Assembly: GCF_022811645.1 (NCBI RefSeq) | Contig: NZ_CP094534.1 | Span: 4,898,001-4,962,000 of the forward strand | From: Hymenobacter monticola | GTDB taxonomy: Bacteria; Bacteroidota; Bacteroidia; Cytophagales; Hymenobacteraceae | Reading direction: 5' to 3' | Length of the DNA: 64,000 nucleotides | In this document: positions 33,409-45,400 of the stretch, one piece after another | Layout: each line of letters opens with the position of its first letter | Numbering within the stretch: position 1 is the first letter of the stretch | The notes under the pieces: model-generated | The model's input: only the letters and a program-made list of their open reading frames with translations | Database searches by the model: none | Told to the model about the DNA's origin: nothing | Program-made: the position numbers and the translations under genes

Positions 33409-34434
33409 ATGAACCCTTTCACTTTCACCCAAGCCACGGCCGTGGCGGGCGCCGTGCAGGACAATGCCGCGCACGACAACGCGGCCTACCTCGGCGGCGG
33501 CACCAACCTGATTGACCTGATGAAGGAAAACGTGGCCCACCCCACGCACCTCATCGGCCTCAAAAAGCTGGGCCTCGACACCATCGAAAACCTGCCCGAC
33601 GGCGGCCTGCGACTCGGCGCTCTCGCCACCAACGCCGACACCGCCTACCACCCCGAAGTAGAAAAGCGCTACCCGCTGCTGAACCAGGCCATCTTGGCGG
33701 GGGCCAGCCCACAGCTGCGCAACATGGCCACCGACGGCGGCAACCTGATGCAGCGCACCCGCTGCTACTATTTCTACGACCTGGCCACGCCCTGCAACAA
33801 GCGCGAGCCCGGCTCCGGCTGCTCGGCCATCGGCGGCTATACCCGTGTGCATGCCATTCTGGGCGCCAGCGAGCATTGCATTGCCACCCACCCTTCCGAT
33901 ATGTGCGTGGCCTTGGCCGCCCTCGATACCACGGTGCGCGTGAGCGGGCCCAACGGCGAGCGCACCATCAAGTTTGAGGATTTCCACCGCCTGCCCGGTG
34001 ACCAGCCCGAGCGCGACAACACCCTGGAGCCCGGCGAGCTCATCACCGGCCTCGACCTGCCCGCCAAAGGCTTCGAGAAGAACTTTAGCTACCTGAAGCT
34101 GCGCGACCGCACCAGCTACGCCTTCGCGCTGGTGAGCGTGGCGGCGGCGTTGGAGCTGGACGGCAATACCATTAAAGACGCCCGCCTGGCGCTAGGCGGC
34201 GTGGCCCACAAGCCTTGGCGCGATAAGGAAGCTGAGGCCCTGCTCATTGGCCAGCCCGCCACGGCCGAAACGTTTGGGCGCGCGGCCGCCAAGGTGCTGG
34301 CCGGCGCCAAAGGCCAGGGCACCAACAACTTTAAGATTGAGCTGGCCAAGCGCGCCATTGTGCGCGCCCTCAAGCAAGCTACTGAAATGAATCAGGCGTT
34401 CGACGCCAACGCCTTCCAAAACTCCAACCCATGA
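33409..34434 (+). CDS. paoB: Aldehyde oxidoreductase FAD subunit with extra iron-sulfur cluster (PaoB/YagS-like)
   Basis: A 341-residue FAD-binding subunit of the xanthine oxidase family. FAD motifs are YLGGGTNLIDLMK (27-39) and RNMATDGGNLMQRTRC (about 104-119). As in PaoB, the insertion after this motif has a Cys cluster (Cys119, Cys129, Cys138, Cys157 available) that ligates an additional [4Fe-4S] in the family. The C-terminal domain is CO_deh_flav_C (SYLKLRDRTSYAFALVSVAA). It passes electrons from the iron-sulfur subunit. Its stop overlaps the paoC start (ATGA), indicating translational coupling. Confidence 0.94.
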   Translation: MNPFTFTQATAVAGAVQDNAAHDNAAYLGGGTNLIDLMKENVAHPTHLIGLKKLGLDTIENLPDGGLRLGALATNADTAYHPEVEKRYPLLNQAILAGASPQLRNMATDGGNLMQRTRCYYFYDLATPCNKREPGSGCSAIGGYTRVHAILGASEHCIATHPSDMCVALAALDTTVRVSGPNGERTIKFEDFHRLPGDQPERDNTLEPGELITGLDLPAKGFEKNFSYLKLRDRTSYAFALVSVAAALELDGNTIKDARLALGGVAHKPWRDKEAEALLIGQPATAETFGRAAAKVLAGAKGQGTNNFKIELAKRAIVRALKQATEMNQAFDANAFQNSNP

Positions 34435-36671
34435 GCCACACCACCGACTACATCGGCAAACCCACCAACCGCGTCGATGGCCCGGCAAAAGTGGCCGGCA
34501 CTGCCAAGTACGCCGCCGAATTCAACGTGCCCAACCTGCTCTACGGCTACGTGGTGAGCAGCCCAATTGCCAAGGGCAAAATCACGAAAATCGACGCCGC
34601 GCCGGTGCTGGCGCTGCCGGGCGTGCAGCAAGTATTCTCGCACGAAAACGTGCCCTCGCTGGCCTGGCTCGACCGCAGCTACAAGGACGATGTGGCGCCC
34701 GGCGGCTCGCCGTTCCGCCCGCTGCACTCGGCCGAAATCAAGTTCAGCATGCAGCCCGTGGCACTGGTAGTGGCCGATACGTTTGAGCTGGCCCGTTACG
34801 CAGCTTCCATTCTACATATTGAGTACGAGGAGGAAGCGTTTAAAACCGAGCTGGTGAAGCACATCGACGAGGCATTTGAGCCCGGCCGTGGCAAAACCGG
34901 CTACAAGCCGCCGAAGTCGCGCGGTAACTTTGGCAAGGGCTGGAAGGAGGGCGTGGCCCACATGGAAGCACAGTACTCGCACCACGCCCAGCACCACAAC
35001 CCCATGGAGATGTTTGCCAGCACCGTGGAGTGGCTGGGCGATAAAAAGCTGAACATCTACGACAAAACGCAGGGCGCCTTCAACAGCCAGCAGTACGTGA
35101 TGAAGATTTTCAGCCTGAGCAAGGACCAGGCGCGGGTGGTGTCGAAGTACACCGGCGGCGGTTTCGGCTCGGGGCTGCGGCCGCAGTACCAGTTGTTTCT
35201 GGCGGTGCTGGCCTCGTTGGAACTGAAACGTTCGGTACGGTTGTCGCTCACCCGCCAGCAGATGTTCAGCTTCGGCCACCGGCCCGAAACCCTGCAGCAC
35301 GTGGCCCTTGCCGCCGCCGAGGACGGCTCGCTCACCGGCATCAACCACTTCGCGGTGGCCGAAACCTCGCAGTTTGAGGATTTCACCGAAAACGTGGTGG
35401 GCTGGAGCGGCACGCTCTACGACTGCGAGAACGTGAGCCTGGGCTACCGCCTCAGCAAGCTCGACGTATACACGCCGCTGGACATGCGCGCACCGGGCGC
35501 GGCCTCGGGCTCCATCGCGCTGGAAATTGCGATGGACGAAATGGCTTACGCCGCCGGCCTCGACCCGCTCGAATTCCGCATCCGCAACTACTCCGATTTC
35601 GACAAGGCTCAGAAGCTGCCCTACTCCAGCAAGGCCCTGCGCAAATGTTACGCTGAAGGCGCGGCCAAATTCGGCTGGGAGAAGCGCACGGCCGAGCCCG
35701 GTTCCATGCGCGACGGCAACCTATTGGTGGGCTGGGGCATGGGCGGTGGCATCTGGGATGCTTCCAAGCAGCCCGCCGTGGCCAAAGCCAGCCTCGACGC
35801 CGATGGCCACCTCACCGTGAGCAGCGGCACCAACGAAATCGGTACCGGCACCTACACCATCATGACGCAGATTGCGGCCGAAAGCATGGGCCTGCCCATT
35901 GAAGCCGTAACTTTCGTGCTGGGCGACACCGAGCTGCCCGAAGCCCCCGTGCAGGGCGGCTCCTGGACGGCAGCGTCCATTGGTGTGGCCGTGCAGGAAG
36001 CCTGCGCTAAACTGGGCGAAGCTTTGCTAAAGCAGGCGCAGAAGATGGACCACCCGGCCTTTAAGGACGCCAAAATCGACGACGTGCAATTTGCCAATGG
36101 CCAGCTGCGCCTTCGCTCGGATGAAACTCAAGCAGTAGTGTTGCGCGACCTCGTGCAGGCCAGCGGCGAGCCCAAGATGGAAGCTGAAAATTCCACGGTG
36201 CTCGCCAAGCTGGAACTGCTGAAACCGCCGACGCACTCCATGCACGCCCATAACGCCGTATTTGTGGAAGTAAAAGTCGACCCCGAGTTGATGACTGTGC
36301 ACGTCACCCGTGTGGTGAATGCCGTGGCCGCCGGTCGCATCCTCAACCCCAAAACGGCCCGCAGCCAGGTACTCGGCTCGGTGGTTTGGGGCATCAGTTC
36401 GGCCCTGATGGAAGAATCGGTGATGGACCACCGCTTCGGCCGCTACATGAACCACAACTACGCCGAATACCACGTGCCGGTGAACGCCGACATCCACGAC
36501 ATCGACGTGATTTTCGTGAACGAGGAGGACGACAAAGTGAACCCGCTCGGCGTCAAAGGCCTCGGCGAAGTGGGCCTGCTGGGCGTGGCCGCCGCCGTGA
36601 CCAACGCCATCTACCACGCCACCGGCAAGCGCGTCCGCGACCTGCCCGTGACGATTGACAAGCTGCTGTAG
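34431..36671 (+). CDS. paoC: Aldehyde oxidoreductase molybdenum subunit (PaoC/YagR-like)
   Basis: A 746-residue catalytic subunit that binds the molybdopterin cofactor and oxidises aldehydes to carboxylic acids. Landmarks: RVDGPAKVAGTAKYAAEF at the N-terminus, KYTGGGFGSGLRP (cofactor contact), DMRAPGAASGS, QGGSWTAASIG, and GVKGLGEVGLLGVAAAV with the catalytic base Glu713. The length and three-subunit order match the periplasmic aldehyde oxidase PaoABC, which uses the cytosine dinucleotide cofactor; cofactor type here is inferred. No PaoD/XdhC gene is adjacent; one lies at 51992. A strong terminator follows. Confidence 0.94.
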   Translation: MSHTTDYIGKPTNRVDGPAKVAGTAKYAAEFNVPNLLYGYVVSSPIAKGKITKIDAAPVLALPGVQQVFSHENVPSLAWLDRSYKDDVAPGGSPFRPLHSAEIKFSMQPVALVVADTFELARYAASILHIEYEEEAFKTELVKHIDEAFEPGRGKTGYKPPKSRGNFGKGWKEGVAHMEAQYSHHAQHHNPMEMFASTVEWLGDKKLNIYDKTQGAFNSQQYVMKIFSLSKDQARVVSKYTGGGFGSGLRPQYQLFLAVLASLELKRSVRLSLTRQQMFSFGHRPETLQHVALAAAEDGSLTGINHFAVAETSQFEDFTENVVGWSGTLYDCENVSLGYRLSKLDVYTPLDMRAPGAASGSIALEIAMDEMAYAAGLDPLEFRIRNYSDFDKAQKLPYSSKALRKCYAEGAAKFGWEKRTAEPGSMRDGNLLVGWGMGGGIWDASKQPAVAKASLDADGHLTVSSGTNEIGTGTYTIMTQIAAESMGLPIEAVTFVLGDTELPEAPVQGGSWTAASIGVAVQEACAKLGEALLKQAQKMDHPAFKDAKIDDVQFANGQLRLRSDETQAVVLRDLVQASGEPKMEAENSTVLAKLELLKPPTHSMHAHNAVFVEVKVDPELMTVHVTRVVNAVAAGRILNPKTARSQVLGSVVWGISSALMEESVMDHRFGRYMNHNYAEYHVPVNADIHDIDVIFVNEEDDKVNPLGVKGLGEVGLLGVAAAVTNAIYHATGKRVRDLPVTIDKLL

Positions 36672-36706
36672 CAACTCCGGCGGCTGGTGCCGCTGCAGTG
36701 CCATAG

Positions 36707-36743
36707 AAACGCCCCGCAACTGGTTGGTTGCGGGGCGTTTTTG
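36707..36743 (+). terminator. Intrinsic terminator of the paoABC operon
   Basis: A 14-bp stem AAACGCCCCGCAAC/GTTGCGGGGCGTTT around a six-base loop, then TTGTG. Almost the same stem terminates the katG region (39295) and the RND operon (47124). Confidence 0.92.
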
Positions 36744-36796
36744 TGCTTAGCGTTTTGGCTGGTTCTGGTGAAAATTTATAAGCGGCAAACTCAGCC

Positions 36797-36832
36797 ATAG
36801 TCATTGACTATAAAGTTATAGATAAAATCGAT
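36797..36832 (+). promoter_or_regulatory. OxyR-like operator upstream of katG
   Basis: The sequence is ATAG-N7-CTAT-N6-ATAG-N7-CGAT. The published OxyR pattern is four ATAG/CTAT elements at N7 spacing; here the central gap is six and one element has a mismatch. It ends two bases before the -33 element of the katG promoter, an activator-type position. Confidence 0.6.
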
Positions 36833-36833
36833 G

Positions 36834-39237
<2,404 letters not shown>

Positions 39238-39294
39238 GGCCACCCGCCAGCGCTTCCGCCCCGTGAGGTGCGGAACTAGCTGAAGCCTCAAAAG

Positions 39295-39328
39295 AAACGC
39301 CCCGTAACGAATTCGTTACGGGGCGTTT
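39295..39328. terminator. Palindromic terminator between katG and the dGTPase gene
   Basis: A perfect 34-nt palindrome centred on GAATTC (outer stem AAACGCCCCGTAACG), flanked by A-rich and T-rich sides. Suited to both convergent genes (katG stop 39237, dGTPase stop 39358). The outer stem is shared with the hairpins at 36707 and 47124. Confidence 0.9.
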
Positions 39329-39357
39329 TCTTTTGATGTGAAATAGAATATTGGCGT

Positions 39358-40599
39358 TTATTTCAGGTATATACCTTTATCCTTTAGTTTTCCAAAATAT
39401 TTTTCGTACTGCTGGATGGCATATATATCCATCATGCCGCCTATATAGTCTTGCACTTTCCTTTCCCATTTAGGCTCATGACGATAATTCGCAGGAAGTA
39501 AGACCATTTTCTTATTGTATGATTTATCAGTGTACAATTCATACAATTTGGTCAAAACATGCTTACCTAACTGCTCATATTCAACAATATCTGGCTGCCG
39601 TTTGATTGCCTCAAATGTCAATGTCTTCAACCCGCTGATTAATAATCCAAACTGCTTGTACCCTAGTTTACCATCAACAAGGTCAACATCCCTAACAAAT
39701 GTGTTTGCAAGAATGGATGTAAGCTCTTTCCTGTATAACATAGCATACTCTTCCGAAGTCTTATAGACATGCGCCTGTTCTGCAAATTGCCTTGCTAGCA
39801 CGTTGAATTTCTTAAATTCGACAATAATGTCTTTGTATTCATCTCTTATTGAAAATTCATAAAGCAATTCATCAATTGTGAAGTATTTAAGCCTTAATGC
39901 ATCTTCTAAGTCATGTATCGCATAGGCAATTTCATCTGACAAATCCATGATTTCGCAATCAATGGTCTTATGAGAAATCCCATACGTATCAAGCCAATCA
40001 GCAACAACTTCATAGTCACCGTTGTATAAAAACTTTTTGTTTTTAATTTCTTTCGAATTTCCATTCTCGTCCGTCGTAACGCCCATTTCTTGCTTGAAAT
40101 ATTTTACGACACCTAATAATGTTCTAATAGTTAAATTGAGGCCATTAAAATCATAATGCCGCTCTTCAATATTATTTAATATCCGAAATGTTTGAGCATT
40201 CCCCTCATAAGGATTGGATGTACACACTCCGCTCAAAAACACTTCCCCTGCGTGACCAAACGGAGGATTACCGATATCATGAGCCAGTGAGCATGTTTGT
40301 ACAGTTATATTATCCTGTAACTTCAGCCTCTTGCTAATTGTCTTTGCTACCTGTGCAACTTCATTACTGTGTGTTAAACGGTTTCTATAGAATACTTGGC
40401 TCTTAGGAACAAACAACTGCATCTTACCTTGAAGCCGGCGATAAGAAGAAGAATAGAGGACTCTAGAGTAATCAACATCAGCGTTGGTTCTGAAGTAATC
40501 TGTGCTGCCTAGGTATTTATTGTCAGCACGAATATCTTTTACTACATCGAGCTGTGCTTCCTTAATTCGGGAATATTCTTCAAGTTCTGCGGAAATCAT
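39358..40599 (-). CDS. dGTPase-family HD nucleotide triphosphohydrolase (AT-rich, probably acquired)
   Basis: A 413-residue HD-domain protein of the dGTP triphosphohydrolase family, which hydrolyses dNTPs to nucleoside and triphosphate. Metal and substrate motifs: DYSRVLYSSSYRRLQGKMQLF truncated here to YSRVLYSSSYRRLQGKMQ (45-62), HSNEVAQVA with His77, AHDIGNPPFGHAGE with His107/Asp108 and His116/Glu119, and MDLSDEIAYAIHDLEDAL with Asp222. The coding sequence is only about 35-40 percent GC by eye, against over 60 in katG, with A/T-ending codons throughout. Such enzymes act in dNTP homeostasis, and some deplete dNTPs as antiphage defence. It is a lone gene, convergent with katG; no integrase or partner gene is visible. 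Confidence 0.9.
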   Translation of the reverse strand: MISAELEEYSRIKEAQLDVVKDIRADNKYLGSTDYFRTNADVDYSRVLYSSSYRRLQGKMQLFVPKSQVFYRNRLTHSNEVAQVAKTISKRLKLQDNITVQTCSLAHDIGNPPFGHAGEVFLSGVCTSNPYEGNAQTFRILNNIEERHYDFNGLNLTIRTLLGVVKYFKQEMGVTTDENGNSKEIKNKKFLYNGDYEVVADWLDTYGISHKTIDCEIMDLSDEIAYAIHDLEDALRLKYFTIDELLYEFSIRDEYKDIIVEFKKFNVLARQFAEQAHVYKTSEEYAMLYRKELTSILANTFVRDVDLVDGKLGYKQFGLLISGLKTLTFEAIKRQPDIVEYEQLGKHVLTKLYELYTDKSYNKKMVLLPANYRHEPKWERKVQDYIGGMMDIYAIQQYEKYFGKLKDKGIYLK

Positions 40600-41210
40600 A
40601 TTTTTCTCTATTTAGGTTAAAAAATTCATTCTCGGTTATTGATGACTGCAAATGGTTCATCATCAAGCATGCGCAATATACATATCTTCTATCTATAAAT
40701 TTTCAGGTTCCGGAATACGGTTCACGGTGAAGTCTTAATCTAGACAACTAGCATACTCTATCCTTCTTGACTGGCATTAGTGATATTAGTTTTTACCTCC
40801 GCTCCCCAGCCGCACCCGCCAAGCGGCACCGAACGGGGGCGGCGCGAATAAAAAATCCGTCTTCATAAACCTTCATTTCCGCTTCATGCCATCGGGGGGA
40901 AGTTTGTATTGTCACCCCATGACCCAGGCCGCGCGGCCTCGCCCCTCCCACCCTGCGATGCGCGCTTTTGGCTTGGTTTGGCCCCGGCAGGTTGCTGATG
41001 GCCAAGGGCGTTCTGCTAGTTGAGCGGCGCCTTTCGTGAAGTATGAATAACCCCCAAACCGGCTAGCCCGGCCCTACCCATCTGCCGGCCGCGCCCAGCG
41101 TCGCGGGCTTCCCCCACTGCATTCTGGGTTTGGCCGGCCGCCGGGTGTTTCCCGCCGCATTACCGCTTTCTATGCAACACCCCCCGCTTGTCACGTTACC
41201 CCAGGTACTT
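40600..41210. other. 611-base gap between dGTPase gene and RND operon
   Basis: The first 190 bases (to about 40795) continue the AT-rich composition of the dGTPase gene and should hold its promoter; no TAnnTTTG box was found. Composition then switches abruptly to GC-rich. Three direct repeats CTTCAT lie at 40861-40887. The rest, up to the adaptor gene ATG at 41211, shows no convincing gene or hairpin. Confidence 0.5.
40861..40887 (+). promoter_or_regulatory. Three CTTCAT direct repeats, candidate response-regulator site
   Basis: CTTCATAAAC, CTTCATTTCCG and CTTCAT begin at 40861, 40871 and 40882, spacing 10 and 11 bases, one helical turn each. OmpR/PhoB-type regulators bind tandem direct repeats of this layout. 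The site lies 320 bases upstream of the RND adaptor gene, in the region that should contain the operon promoter. Regulation is inferred. Confidence 0.4.
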
Positions 41211-42296
41211 ATGAAAAGAGTATTCATGCTGCTGAGTTGCGGCGTTTTGTGCTACACCACCGGCTGCAAGGAAGAGAAAAAACAAGTAGAAGAACAGCTT
41301 AGACTGGTGGCCACCAGCCCCTTGCAGAAGGACACCACCATCACGAAGGAGTACGTGGCCCAGATTCACTCCTACCAGCGCATCGAGCTGCGGGCGCTGG
41401 AGAAAGGCTATCTGGAGAAGATTTTCGTGGACGAGGGCCAGAAAGTAGCGCAGGGCCAGACCATGTTCCAGATTAAGCCCACCGTGTACCAGGCCGAGTT
41501 GAAGAAGTCGCAGGCCGAGGCGCACTACGTGCAGATGGAGTACCAGAACACCAAGAACCTGGCCGACAAGAACATCGTGTCGAAGAGCGAGTTAGCGCTG
41601 TCGCAGGCCAAGTACGACAAAGCCAACGCCGACGTGTCGCTGGCCCAGGCCCACCTGCAATTCACCACGGTGAAGGCGCCGTTCAGCGGCATCATGGACC
41701 ATTTCCAGGGCCGGCTGGGCAGCCTTGTGGACGAGGGCGACCTGCTGACGACGCTTTCGGACAACAGCAAAATGTGGGTGTACTACAACGTGCCCGAGGC
41801 CGAGTACCTGGCCTACAAGCAGCACGCCAAGACCAACGACAAGGCCGCGCACGTGAAGCTGCGCATGGCCAACAACGAGGTGTTCGACCAGACTGGCATC
41901 GTGCAAACCATTGAGGCTGATTTCAATAACGAAACCGGCAACATCGCCTTCCGCGCCACCTTCCCCAACCCCGACGGGCTGCTGCGCAACGGCGAAACCG
42001 GCAGCGTGCTGATGACCGTGCCGCTGAAACACGCCCTCATCATCCCGCAGAAAGCCACCTTCGAAATCCTCGAAAAGAAATACGTTTTCGTGGTTGATAA
42101 GAACAACGTGGTGCACCAGCGCGAAGTCGGTATCGCCTCCGAAATGCCTGACCTCTATATCATTGGCTCCGGCATCACGCCCAACGACCGCATCCTCCTG
42201 GAAGGCCTGCGCAAGGTGAAAGACGGCGACAAGGTGGCCTACGACTACAAGGCGCCGCAGGGGGTTCTCTCGAATTTGAAGGTGACGGCCGAGTAA
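41211..42296 (+). CDS. RND efflux periplasmic adaptor (membrane fusion) lipoprotein
   Basis: A 361-residue adaptor linking an RND pump to an outer-membrane channel. ATG 41211 gives a lipoprotein signal with lipobox TTGC (Cys20) and EEKKQ after it. The lipoyl half-motifs are RALEKGYLEKIFVDEGQKV and FTTVKAPFSGIMDHFQGRLG, flanking an alpha hairpin (ELKKSQAEAHYVQMEYQNTK); beta-barrel and membrane-proximal domains follow (GLLRNGETGSVLM, ILEKKYVFVVDKNNVV). This is the AcrA/MexA type. First gene of an adaptor-pump-channel operon; a family D repeat sits in the 144-base gap before the pump gene. Confidence 0.93.
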   Translation: MKRVFMLLSCGVLCYTTGCKEEKKQVEEQLRLVATSPLQKDTTITKEYVAQIHSYQRIELRALEKGYLEKIFVDEGQKVAQGQTMFQIKPTVYQAELKKSQAEAHYVQMEYQNTKNLADKNIVSKSELALSQAKYDKANADVSLAQAHLQFTTVKAPFSGIMDHFQGRLGSLVDEGDLLTTLSDNSKMWVYYNVPEAEYLAYKQHAKTNDKAAHVKLRMANNEVFDQTGIVQTIEADFNNETGNIAFRATFPNPDGLLRNGETGSVLMTVPLKHALIIPQKATFEILEKKYVFVVDKNNVVHQREVGIASEMPDLYIIGSGITPNDRILLEGLRKVKDGDKVAYDYKAPQGVLSNLKVTAE

Positions 42297-42321
42297 GCGT
42301 CAGGGCGCCGCCCGGCGGGGT

Positions 42322-42394
42322 GTAGCGTGGACTCTGCGAGTCCGCGCCTGGGCGAACAGCCCGCTCATGCGCGGACTCGCAGAGTCCACGCTAC
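42322..42394. repeat. Inverted-repeat element, family D copy 2, inside the RND operon
   Basis: Perfect 26-bp arms at 42322-42347 and 42369-42394, identical to the arms of the copy at 24079-24166, around a 21-base centre. It lies 25 bases after the adaptor stop and 46 bases before the pump start, so the transcript between them carries a long hairpin. Confidence 0.93.
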
Positions 42395-42440
42395 AGGTGC
42401 CCGGCATCTCTACCCATAATATCCACACAGCCAGAAGAAT

Positions 42441-45400
42441 ATGTTTAGTAAATTCATTCGCAGGCCAGTATTTGCCATTGTTATTTCGGTGTCCATTCTG
42501 CTCATGGGCGGGCTGGCCATCATGCAACTGCCCACGTCGCAGTTTCCGGAGATTTCGCCGCCGCTCGTGATGGTGAGCGCCTCCTACCCCGGTGCCAGCG
42601 CCAAGGTGCTGACTGAGTCGGTGCTGATTCCGCTGGAGCAGGCCGTGAACGGGGTGCCAGGCATGAAGTACATGACCTCCGACGCCGTATCGGCCGGTGA
42701 GGCCAACATTCAGATTGTGTTCAACCTGGGCACCAACCCCGACCAGGCCGTGGTGAACGTGAACACCCGCATTGCGCAGGTGCTCAACCGCCTGCCGCTG
42801 ATTGTGCAGCGCGAGGGTGTGATTGTGAACCGCGTGGTGCCCAACATGCTGATGTACGTGAACTTGTACTCAAAAGACAAGAACACGGACATGAAGTACC
42901 TGTTCAACTTCGCCGGGGTGAACATGATACCCGAGCTGCAGCGCTTGGGCGGCATTGGCCGGGCCAGCATCCTGGGCAGCCGGCAGTACGCCATGCGCGT
43001 GTGGCTGAAGCCCGACCGCATGCGGGCCTACAACATCTCGGTGGACGACGTGATGAAGTCGCTCGATGAGCAGAGCGTGATTGGCTCGCCGGGCCGGATT
43101 GGCCGCGCCGATGGCAAGAATGCGCAGTCGCTGGAATACGTGCTGAGCTACCAGGGCCGCTTCAACGATGTGGAGCAGTATAAGAACGTCATTCTGAGGG
43201 CCAACCCGAACGGGGAAAGCCTGCACCTGAAGGACGTGGCCAACGTGGAGCTGGGCTCGGAATACTACGACATCTACTCCAACCTGAACCAGTACCCTTC
43301 GGCCGCTATCGTGCTGAAGCAGACCTACGGCTCGAACGCTTCGGATGTAATTAAAGAGGTGAAAGCCAAGCTGGAAGAGCTGAAGAAAAGCAGCTTCCCA
43401 CCCGGCATGGACTACAAAATCACCTACGACGTGTCGAACTTCCTCGACGCCTCGATTGAGAACGTGATTCACACCCTGCGCGATGCCTTCATTCTGGTGG
43501 CGCTGGTGGTGTTCATCTTCCTCGGCGACTGGCGCTCGACGCTGATTCCGGCGCTGGCCGTGCCGGTATCGCTGGTGGGCTCGTTCATTGCGATGCAGGC
43601 TTTCGGCCTCACCATCAACATGATTACGTTGTTTGCGCTGGTGCTTTCGATTGGTATTGTGGTCGATAACGCCATCGTGGTGATTGAGGCGGTGCACGCC
43701 AAGATGGACGAGCAGCATCTATCGCCTTATAATGCAGTCCGACAAGTGGTTGGGGAAATCAGCGGTGCTATTATCGGTATCACCATCATGATGACGGCCG
43801 TGTTCATTCCGGTGTCGTTCATGAGCGGCCCGGTGGGCATTTTCTACCGCCAGTTCTCCATTACCATGGCCACGGCCATCGTGATTTCGGGCCTCGTGGC
43901 CTTGACGTTGACGCCGGTGCTTTGCGCCATGATTCTGAAAAACCACCACGGCCAACCCAAGAAGCAAACGCCGCTGCAGCGCTTCTTCGACTGGTTCAAC
44001 CGTGGATTTGAGAAGCTGACCAATGCCTATGTGGGTTTGCTGCAGCGCATTGTGGCCAACCGCATTGTGACGTTTGTGATGCTGGTGGCCTTCGGGCTGG
44101 GCATCTGGGCCATCTCGGCGGGGCTGCCGGCCGGCTTTATTCCGAGCGAAGACCAAGGCCTGATTTACGCCATCGTGCAGACGCCTCCCGGCACCACGCT
44201 GGAACAAACCAACGCCGTATCGAAGCGCCTGCGCGACCTAGCCAAGGACGTGCCCGGCATCGCCAACATTTCGACGCTGGCCGGCTACGAAGTACTGACC
44301 GAAGGCCGCGGCTCGAACGCCGGCACCTGTTTGATTGACTTGAAACCATGGTCGGAGCGCAAGGAATCCATTGCCGAGATTGTGGAGAACCTGGAAAAGA
44401 AAGCGCACGAGATTCCCGGCGCGACCATCGAATTCTTCGAGCCACCGGCAGTGCCGGGCTACGGCGCGGCGGGTGGTTTCCAGCTGCAGATGCTAGACAA
44501 AACCAGCACCGGCGACTACAAGGCCCTGGAACGGGTGAACAACGAGTTCATTGCCAAACTGAAAAAGCGCAAGGAGCTGGCGGGCGTGTTCACCTTCTTC
44601 TCGGCCAACTACCCGCAGTACGAGCTCAAGATTGACAACGAGCTGGCCATGCAGAAGGGCGTGAGCATCGGCAACGCCATGAACACGCTGAGCATCCTGG
44701 TGGGCTCGACTTACGAGTTGGGCTTCATTAAGTACCAGCGCTTTTTCAAGGTATTCGTGCAGGCCTCGCCGGAATACCGCAAGCTGCCCGAGGACATCCT
44801 GAACATGTGGGCCAAGAACGACAAGGGCGAGATGGTGCCGTTTTCGGCCTTCATGAAAATCGTGAAATCGCAGGGCGCCAACGAAATCAACCGCTACAAC
44901 ATGTACCCCACCGGCTCCATCCGGGGCGGTGCCGCGCCGGGCTACAGCTCGGGCGAGGCCATCAAGGCAGTGCAGGAAGTGGCCGAAACCCTGCCCCACG
45001 GCTACGGCATCGACTGGGGAGGCTTGTCGAAAGACGAAGTGAGCCGCGGCAACGAGTCGACCGTGATTTTCCTCATCGTATTGGTGTTCGTGTACCTAGT
45101 GCTGGCCGCCCAGTACGAAAGCTTCCTACTGCCGCTGGCCGTTATTTTCTCGCTGGTAGCGGGCGTGTTCGGCTCCTTCCTGTTCATCAAAATATTCGGT
45201 CTGGCCAATGACATCTACGCCCAGGTTGGTCTGGTCATGCTCGTCGGGCTGCTGGGTAAAAACGCGGTACTTATCGTCGAATTCGCGGCCCTGAAACACG
45301 AGGAAGGAATGAGCGTGCGCGACGCGGCCATCGAAGGTGCCAAGACTCGTTTCCGTCCGATTCTGATGACTTCGTTCGCCTTCATCGCCGGCCTGATTCC

